From NCBI GenBank assembly GCA_964344565.1, contig CAYFNT010000002.1, positions 62,001 through 126,000 of the forward strand: a DNA stretch of 64,000 nucleotides, given 5' to 3'. A model generated the notes under the pieces. The model had not been told where the DNA came from. It worked only from the letters and a program-made list of their open reading frames with translations, and made no database searches. The position numbers and the translations under genes were made by a program. Source of the stretch: JACNKJ01 sp964344565 (GTDB taxonomy: Bacteria > Krumholzibacteriota > Krumholzibacteriia > JACNKJ01). Each line of letters begins with the position of its first letter. Positions within the stretch are counted from its first letter, which is position 1. Of the stretch, positions 58,500 through 64,000 are shown one piece after another.

Positions 58500-58863
58500 A
58501 GCCTTCGGCCGGCGCGTTGGGGATCTCGGGCTCCGGGGCGCCTTCGGGCTGAGGTTCCACCCAGGCGTTGCAATAGCCTTCGGGGGTGACGGGGCCCTTG
58601 ACCACGGTGCAGCCCGCGCAGGGCGCACCGGCCGCCGGGGCGATGTAGAAGTGGCAGTTTTCGCACTTCTTCGCGGGAATCAGGGTCTTGTCGCGATAGG
58701 CGAAGGTGATGCGCGTCTGCTTTTCCTCGTCGGTCAGACCGGTCAGGTCGCTGCAGGGATCTTTCGCTCCGCAGCCGTGCAGGGCCGCGCCCGTGAGGGT
58801 GAAGGCTGCGAGGCCTCCTGTCCACTTGATGAAATCTCGACGATTCATCTGGTGCTTCTTCAT
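58498..58863 (-). CDS. High-potential iron-sulfur protein (HiPIP) with Tat signal
   Basis: 121 residues, ATG 58863 with SD GAGGAG. A twin-arginine signal (NRRDFIKWTGGLAAFTLTG). The mature part has the HiPIP cysteines in KKCENCHFY, CAGC and GYCNAWV, binding one [4Fe-4S] of high potential. Exported folded to the periplasm, electron carrier. The tail EPQPEGAPEPEIPNAPAEG is low complexity. Convergent with the pgs operon end. Confidence 0.92.
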   Translation of the reverse strand: MKKHQMNRRDFIKWTGGLAAFTLTGAALHGCGAKDPCSDLTGLTDEEKQTRITFAYRDKTLIPAKKCENCHFYIAPAAGAPCAGCTVVKGPVTPEGYCNAWVEPQPEGAPEPEIPNAPAEG

Positions 58864-58954
58864 TCAATCTCCTCTCGTTTCGTTTGCCGGTGATCGGGGT
58901 TCGCCTGAGTAGTAGCGCGAAGGGACGACCCTGACAACGATTGAACGTCGTTGC

Positions 58955-59818
58955 CTAGGCTCGGCTGGTAAAGGGGAACACCGGCTTCTTCGCGGGAAAT
59001 ACTGCGCCGATGAAAGGGAAGTTGCCCTCGACGACCTCGGTCTTCATTTTATCGATACCGAGCTTGTCCGTGTGGAAATGGAATTCGACTTCCCGATCCG
59101 CGGCATCGGCGATGAAGGGGTGAAGGTGCCGCCACTCGGGCATCTTCTCGGCGATGATGTCGTAAACGCGCAACCGCTCGCCCTTTCGGTCGAAGGCCAC
59201 CAGGCAGTCGAGTTCTGGGATTTCGTGATAGGCGTCGTCCAGCATGTAGATGGCGTGCCAGGCGGTGAGCTTCGCGTTTCCGATGCTCAGACGATCGGAG
59301 ATGGGTTCGCGCCTCAGCGCGAAATCGTGGATCTTCGCGAGATCGTCCTTGCTGCCGGCGTCCAGATTCACGGCGCCCCCTCTCGGCGACACTTCCTCCG
59401 CCGGGAGTATCTCCAGAAACTCCTCGATGGATCGAAAGCCCGTGCGCTCGTAGAAAGGCGCGGCGTCCTCGTCGGCGAAAAGGAAGACGCCTTCGTGTTT
59501 TCCCTCCGCCCACTCGAGGGCGCGCTCGGTGAGCTCGCGATTCAGGCCCTTGCCTCGATCCGATTCGCGGGTACCCACGGCCGAGATCTGGGCGAGCTTG
59601 GTTTCGCGGCCCTCGATGACGGCATCGAGCAGGTAGAGACAGAGGCTGGATACGACTTCATCCCCCTCGAAGTAGGAGAAGGGCGTGTAGGCCTCGTCCC
59701 AGTAGCCCGCCTCGTCCCAGGCGGCGAAGTCGAGACCGAAGATGCCCTGCACGAAGCGCTTGAAGGCGGCCTTGGCGGCGGGATCGCTCCAGTACTGGGA
59801 TCGGGAATTTAGAGCCAT
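58955..59818 (-). CDS. GNAT-type acetyltransferase
   Basis: 287 residues, ATG 59818 after AGAGAGG. N-terminal GNAT with AQISAVGTRESDRGKGLNRELTER and AAPFYERTGF (~80-135), then a C-terminal part with VEFHFHTDKLGIDKMKTEVV that looks like a second, degenerate GNAT or SCP2-like domain. This resembles the Eis/double GNAT layout. Substrate unknown. Confidence 0.85.
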   Translation of the reverse strand: MALNSRSQYWSDPAAKAAFKRFVQGIFGLDFAAWDEAGYWDEAYTPFSYFEGDEVVSSLCLYLLDAVIEGRETKLAQISAVGTRESDRGKGLNRELTERALEWAEGKHEGVFLFADEDAAPFYERTGFRSIEEFLEILPAEEVSPRGGAVNLDAGSKDDLAKIHDFALRREPISDRLSIGNAKLTAWHAIYMLDDAYHEIPELDCLVAFDRKGERLRVYDIIAEKMPEWRHLHPFIADAADREVEFHFHTDKLGIDKMKTEVVEGNFPFIGAVFPAKKPVFPFTSRA

Positions 59819-60003
59819 GGGAATACCTCTCTGTAAGCACTTGTCTCTCATCACAATACTGTAATTCCGGTTCAAGGCGCAAGAATCTCGGAGAGCAGTT
59901 CAAAGTAGGACGCATTTCCGGCAGGTATTGTTTTAATATTCGATATATGCAAACATATTCAGAATGTCACATCAATAAGCTCGGCATATGAGAGGGGACC
60001 GCC

Positions 60004-63000
60004 ATGATTCAGGGCACGACTCGCATTGAGTTCTCCATCGTCGCACTTCTGCTTCTTCTTTCCCTCCCGATAAGCGCCAACGCGAAACCCTTGACCGCGG
60101 AGGCCGTTTCGGAGCGCCTCGGATTGGCCGAACCACGGGTCGGCGACTTCGACGGTCTCCAGCTCGATGCTGCGCACCTGGCCGCGCGAGAGGGCAGTTC
60201 CGGCGGCGACGAGGATTCCGAATCCATGCGGATCGAGGAGGAGCGGAGCGGAAACCGCGTCGACGACGGTACACATAACAGCTGCCACTACGCGCGCGGT
60301 TCGACCCTGATCATGCACCTGTTCATCGACCATCGCTGGGGAAGCTGGGACGAGAGCGAACGCGACGAGGCCGCCGCGAAGGCCGAGGTCGCGAAGGAGT
60401 TCTATCTCGAACAGGCCCCCGAGGGCGCGAATCTCTCTTTCGACAATGAGGGGACACTCAACTACTTCTACGTCATCGCCTATGTGGATGACGAGCTCTA
60501 CCAGCACGGGTGGGACGAGGTGGACGCGGCCCTCACGAATCTCGGCATCGTCGATCACGATGGAGACGGGGAACTCGTGGACGACTACACGCATGCATTG
60601 CAGTTCTGGAACGGAGGCTACGACAACGTCATTCTCGTCGTCCAGGTCGCCAACACCGGCGGCGGTGCCTGGGCCTCGAGCCTCATGTCCGCCTGCTTCA
60701 TGGATTGGGACGACAGCGGAAATGTCTGGGCGCACGAGTGGGGACACATGTTCGGCGCCTGCGACGAGTACATCCGTGACGGCGGCTGTCATGGGGAGGT
60801 GGACTGCGACCTCTGCATCCGCTCCCACTACCTGGGCCAGGAATACCTCAATGAGAACTGCGAGCTGCCCACCTGCGATCAGGATGTGGACTGCCTCATG
60901 AAGCACAACCACCTGGAGTTCTGCGAATACACGATTCCTCAGATATCCTGGGCGGACGACGACGAGAACGGACAGCTGAACTGGACCGAGAGGATCACCG
61001 ACGGCCTCCACTGGGACATCATGGAGATCTGGGACAACGGCTTCATCACGCACAACACCACCACGCACTCCTTCGCCGCCTCCGTGAGCAATCCCAACTG
61101 GACGGTCTTCGGGCTTCGCCCGCCCGGCGGCACCGACTACGACCTGCACCTCTTCTCCGACAACAATCTGTTCTACCCGCTCGCGAGCTCCAGCAACACG
61201 GGATCGACGGTGGAATTCATCGTCGCGGACTACAGCCGCAGCAGGCCCGGCATCGAGCACCTTCAGGTCGAGAACCTTTCGGGTCCATACAACTACTACG
61301 ACATCGTCTGGGACGGTAACGGTCAGTCCCTCCACGCCGACGGCATCGAGCGGGAATTCGCCTGGGGCGCGAACGGCGTGGTCCAGATCTGGGATCTGCC
61401 CCTCAACGCGGGCGAAACGGTGTCCTTCACCCTCGATCCCGGCGCGGGTATCGACATGGGAATGGCCCTCTTCTGGTCCTACGGCGACTACTATTTCGCC
61501 GGCAGGCACGTGGCCCTGTGGCAGGAGGATGCGGTCGGCGCGGGCGCCGCCGAAACGTACTCCTATTCCGTGTCTTCGGGCGGCACCTACGGGTTTGTCG
61601 TCTGGTCTAACAACGCCGCCGCGGGGAACTACACGATTCGCGTCGGACCGGGGCCGACGATCCTGTCCGAAGAGGTCCCCGTGTCGTCCTCGGCCGACCT
61701 GCAGCTCTACCAGTATCTCGCGCTGCCGGGATACTGGGCCGGTGTCGCCGCGCGCCCACCCAGCTGGATCGATCCGTCCCTGGGGCTCTATGACGATGAG
61801 AATTTCACCGACGAACAGGCCTCCTCAGACGAACCTGAAGGCGAACTGGAACTGCTCGCCGTTCAGTACGCGAGCATCGACTGGGACTTCCTTCGAATCT
61901 CAAAATCCGGGTTCGGCGCGATTCGAACCGAATGGGAGCAGAGCTCCGACCTGTTGACGGGCTACGAAGCGGGCTCCTGGACCTCCTCCCACGTGGTGAA
62001 GATGTGGGATGTCGCGCTTCAGGCCGGAGAGACCTACGTCTTCCGCGAGTACCACCCCTTCTACCCGGTTGCGAGGCTGGACACGGGTCTTTACCTCTTC
62101 TCCCCCGGGAACGGGGAGGCCCAGGGAAAGCCCGATGCCGTCGCGGTCTCCGACGACCAGCCCGCGAGTGCCGGCGGGGAGTGGTTCACGCACACCGCCG
62201 CCTCGTCGGGCGACCACGGCCTGGCCCTCGTCATGAACAACGAGAGTGACGACAGCTACTCTCTCTGGTGGGGTCCCTATCGGGGACTGGCCCATGGGGA
62301 TGCCCACAGCCTCGAGCACGAGGTCATCTTCGGCGGCACGGCGGTCATCGCCAGCGACTGGGTGGTCTGGGGCGCGCGGCCCAACGGGGATCGCCAGGTG
62401 GACATGTGGCTCATGAACGATTCCGCCTATACCACATCCTCCGGGTACTCTCTCGGTGTTGACGGGGTCAACTTCATCGTCGCCGACCGGAACCACCTGC
62501 CCGACCTGGATGTGCTCTATCCGCGCTTCAGGGTTTCGGGAACGCCGGGACCCAGCGTCTACGCCTATGAGGGCGGAGATGGCGAGTCCATTCCCTTCGG
62601 CGATTCCATGGAGACCCTCGAGTTAGAATGGCCGGAAGGCGCGGTCGCCGTGGCCTACGACATCTTCATCAACGGCAGCATCATCATTCCAAGAGAGGTC
62701 GTGATCCAGGTCGAGATCCTTTCCGGCGGCATGGACCTCGGTTTGGCGCTTTTCGAGACCGACAACCCCGGCGGCGAGTCGATCCAAACTCTTGCGGATG
62801 CCCAGGTCCTCACGGACCTCAACGGACCCGGCGGAACGGAGACCCTGAGCTATACCTCCTACTTCACCGATGACTACGGCGTGGTGATCTTCAATCAGAA
62901 CGCGTCGGGAGGCAGCTATCGCATCCGAACCTACGATCCCACCGTCGTGAGCGTCGACGAGGGCGGCGGTCTTCCCACGAAGCTTTCGCTGTCCGTTGAC

Positions 63001-63261
63001 CGGAACCCCCTGTCTCGGCGATCCGAGGTCGCCTTCTCGCTCCCGACGGACTCACAGGTCAGCATCCAGGTTTTCGACGTGTCCGGACGCCTGCTAAGGA
63101 CCCTGGCCTCCGGGAACCATCCCGCCGGAAACCATGTCGTGCAATGGAACGGTCAGAGCGAGAATGGCAGTCCGTGCAGCGCCGGCGTCTACTTCATCCG
63201 AATGGATACGGGATCGGAAACGCGCGTCAGCAAGGTGGTCAAGCTCGGCAACGCGCGCTAG
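60004..63261 (+). CDS. Large secreted HExxH metalloprotease-like protein with C-terminal sorting-type domain
   Basis: 1085 residues. Signal peptide IVALLLLLSLPISANA. A metzincin-like zinc site HEWGHMFGACDEY (~244-256), in VWAHEWGHMFGACDEYIR, followed by a Cys-rich stretch (CHGEVDCDLCIRS, CELPTCDQDVDC). Then repeated beta-sandwich modules: WTVFGLRPPGGTDYDLHLF-type strands recur near 360, 560, 720 and 890, like pre-peptidase C-terminal domains. The end has SEVAFSLPTDSQVSIQVF and SAGVYFIRM (~995-1085), a FlgD-like domain lacking the NPFNP start. Secreted peptidase is likely; substrate unknown. AT-rich upstream gap of ~185 bases probably holds the promoter. Confidence 0.88.
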   Translation: MIQGTTRIEFSIVALLLLLSLPISANAKPLTAEAVSERLGLAEPRVGDFDGLQLDAAHLAAREGSSGGDEDSESMRIEEERSGNRVDDGTHNSCHYARGSTLIMHLFIDHRWGSWDESERDEAAAKAEVAKEFYLEQAPEGANLSFDNEGTLNYFYVIAYVDDELYQHGWDEVDAALTNLGIVDHDGDGELVDDYTHALQFWNGGYDNVILVVQVANTGGGAWASSLMSACFMDWDDSGNVWAHEWGHMFGACDEYIRDGGCHGEVDCDLCIRSHYLGQEYLNENCELPTCDQDVDCLMKHNHLEFCEYTIPQISWADDDENGQLNWTERITDGLHWDIMEIWDNGFITHNTTTHSFAASVSNPNWTVFGLRPPGGTDYDLHLFSDNNLFYPLASSSNTGSTVEFIVADYSRSRPGIEHLQVENLSGPYNYYDIVWDGNGQSLHADGIEREFAWGANGVVQIWDLPLNAGETVSFTLDPGAGIDMGMALFWSYGDYYFAGRHVALWQEDAVGAGAAETYSYSVSSGGTYGFVVWSNNAAAGNYTIRVGPGPTILSEEVPVSSSADLQLYQYLALPGYWAGVAARPPSWIDPSLGLYDDENFTDEQASSDEPEGELELLAVQYASIDWDFLRISKSGFGAIRTEWEQSSDLLTGYEAGSWTSSHVVKMWDVALQAGETYVFREYHPFYPVARLDTGLYLFSPGNGEAQGKPDAVAVSDDQPASAGGEWFTHTAASSGDHGLALVMNNESDDSYSLWWGPYRGLAHGDAHSLEHEVIFGGTAVIASDWVVWGARPNGDRQVDMWLMNDSAYTTSSGYSLGVDGVNFIVADRNHLPDLDVLYPRFRVSGTPGPSVYAYEGGDGESIPFGDSMETLELEWPEGAVAVAYDIFINGSIIIPREVVIQVEILSGGMDLGLALFETDNPGGESIQTLADAQVLTDLNGPGGTETLSYTSYFTDDYGVVIFNQNASGGSYRIRTYDPTVVSVDEGGGLPTKLSLSVDRNPLSRRSEVAFSLPTDSQVSIQVFDVSGRLLRTLASGNHPAGNHVVQWNGQSENGSPCSAGVYFIRMDTGSETRVSKVVKLGNAR

Positions 63262-63271
63262 CGGGCATTCC

Positions 63272-64000
63272 CTACTTCAGGATGAGTGCCTTTTTCAAGC
63301 AGGTAAACTCCGACGAACGGGCGCGGATCAAATAGAGCCCGCTGGGCCGGCTTCCGGAATTCCAACTAAGGGGATACTCTCCCTCGTCGAAACGGCCTTC
63401 GAGCAGGGTCTCCACTCGTCGTCCGTCGGCTGTGAAGACTTCGAGTCGGAGGTCTCGCGACTGGTCCAGGTGCAGTGTGAAGTGGGCTACGGGGTTGGCA
63501 GGATTCGGCCAGATGTTGGTCAGGAAGACCGGCGGGCGCGGCGTCTCGCTCACCCCTGTCCCCAGGCCGTTATTCAGCACATCGAGTGCGCGCACGCTGG
63601 CGTAGGGAATGAAGCCATGCGCGGCGGCGGCCTCCGCGTATTGGTCTATGGCCCCGGCGTCGGTGAGGTATTCCACCGACAGCACGACTCTGTCGTTCGC
63701 CAGATACTCATCGAGCATGGCGAGTCGTTCGAGGTCTGGATTCCATGGATTGTCCTCATCCAGCGGGCCGTAGTGGAAGACGTCCTCCACGCCGATGGCG
63801 TCGATGGCCGCGAAATACTGTTCGGCGAGGGGGCCGGCCACATCGTCTTCCACCACGATGAACTCGCCGTTCTGGGGGATGATCGCCATGTCGTCAGCGT
63901 CACCGTTCAGATAGTCGTGGATGTCGACCACGAACTGCGCCATAAGCGCGTCGGCCTGGGGATTTTCGGGGTTCTCCTCGCTCCAATAGTAGTAGGCGTC
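63272..64000 (-). CDS. TM1410/GH114-type extracellular glycosidase with C-terminal sorting-type domain, N-terminus cut by window edge
   Basis: The minus-strand frame is open to base 64000, giving 242 residues. The visible part has DAYYYWSEE, MAQFVVDIHDYLN, MAIIPQNGEFI and DAIGVEDVFHYGP, the blocks of the TM1410/MJ1477 family (GH114-like polygalactosaminidase fold). It is followed by NIWPNPANPVAHFTL and PSGLYLIRARS, a FlgD-like C-terminal domain. An internal ATG at 63943 is not the true start. Convergent with the protease, 10 bases between stops. Confidence 0.85.
   Translation of the reverse strand, partial: DAYYYWSEENPENPQADALMAQFVVDIHDYLNGDADDMAIIPQNGEFIVVEDDVAGPLAEQYFAAIDAIGVEDVFHYGPLDEDNPWNPDLERLAMLDEYLANDRVVLSVEYLTDAGAIDQYAEAAAAHGFIPYASVRALDVLNNGLGTGVSETPRPPVFLTNIWPNPANPVAHFTLHLDQSRDLRLEVFTADGRRVETLLEGRFDEGEYPLSWNSGSRPSGLYLIRARSSEFTCLKKALILK

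Overview
The window reads as a chromosomal scaffold fragment from a high-GC, Gram-negative, uncultured-type bacterium. Several large secreted proteins end in a FlgD/Ig-like C-terminal domain of the NPFNP...SGVYFY type. Together with GEVED, choice-of-anchor J, LVIVD and C25-type domains, this suggests the FCB superphylum and candidate lineages near Eisenbacteria/Krumholzibacteriota. That placement is inference from domain style only. Genes are tightly packed with ATGA/GTGA overlaps. No stretch longer than about 300 bases lacks a gene, and I saw no rRNA, tRNA, CRISPR or transposase. A run of 100 Ns at 29317-29416 is an assembly gap.

Layout. 1-4068: three minus-strand secreted proteins, two of them tandem GEVED-domain paralogues, with good intrinsic terminators. 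4268-7093: a membrane-anchored dihaem cytochrome c, ornithine aminotransferase (rocD) and a UPF0316 membrane protein. 7190-12135: an arsenic resistance operon (arsR, ArsP-like permease, thioredoxin-fold CPKC protein, thioredoxin, CcdA-like protein, ACR3 pump, ArsC reductase, GNAT) behind a promoter that overlaps a 13-bp perfect inverted repeat. 12211-14657: a lipoprotein and a DUF4143-type ATPase, both lower in GC.

14807-29024 resembles the anaerobic purine-degradation (xdhD/ssnA/ygeW) gene set, split into two convergent halves. The plus-strand half has a YgeW-like carbamoyltransferase, a threonine-synthase-like PLP enzyme, a [2Fe-2S] subunit, a small TPR-like protein and an FAD subunit. The minus-strand half has a PreA-like flavoprotein, SsnA deaminase, an XdhD-like molybdenum hydroxylase and a GNAT. 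An HD-GYP sensor lies between the halves. A second DUF4143 ATPase with a large extra C-terminal domain is inserted between ssnA and xdhD and carries its own promoter/palindrome.

29228-37396: a short secreted protein across the gap; a minus-strand operon (Rieske protein, double GNAT, ElbB, O-methyltransferase, beta-carbonic anhydrase, putative outer-membrane protein); mqnD (futalosine menaquinone route) with an M20 amidohydrolase; two small envelope proteins. 37611-49602: two C25 (gingipain)-like giant secreted proteins, a beta-helix protein, a D-cysteine-desulfhydrase-like enzyme and a GNAT. 49618-58390: a poly-gamma-glutamate synthase operon (pgsB, pgsC, pgsW) extended by a periplasmic protein, a predicted outer-membrane beta-barrel, an LVIVD/FGE-sulfatase lipoprotein and a DUF1624 membrane acyltransferase. 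The rest holds a HiPIP ferredoxin-like protein, a GNAT, a secreted HExxH metalloprotease and a partial TM1410-type glycosidase.

Most interesting: (i) the pgs operon with a built-in candidate outer-membrane exporter; (ii) the XdhD-like enzyme that has lost one of its two Fe-S motifs while Fe-S and FAD subunits sit nearby; (iii) the palindrome-controlled ATPase fusion embedded in that cluster; (iv) intergenic arrays of degenerate 7-bp repeats that mostly begin exactly at stop codons.
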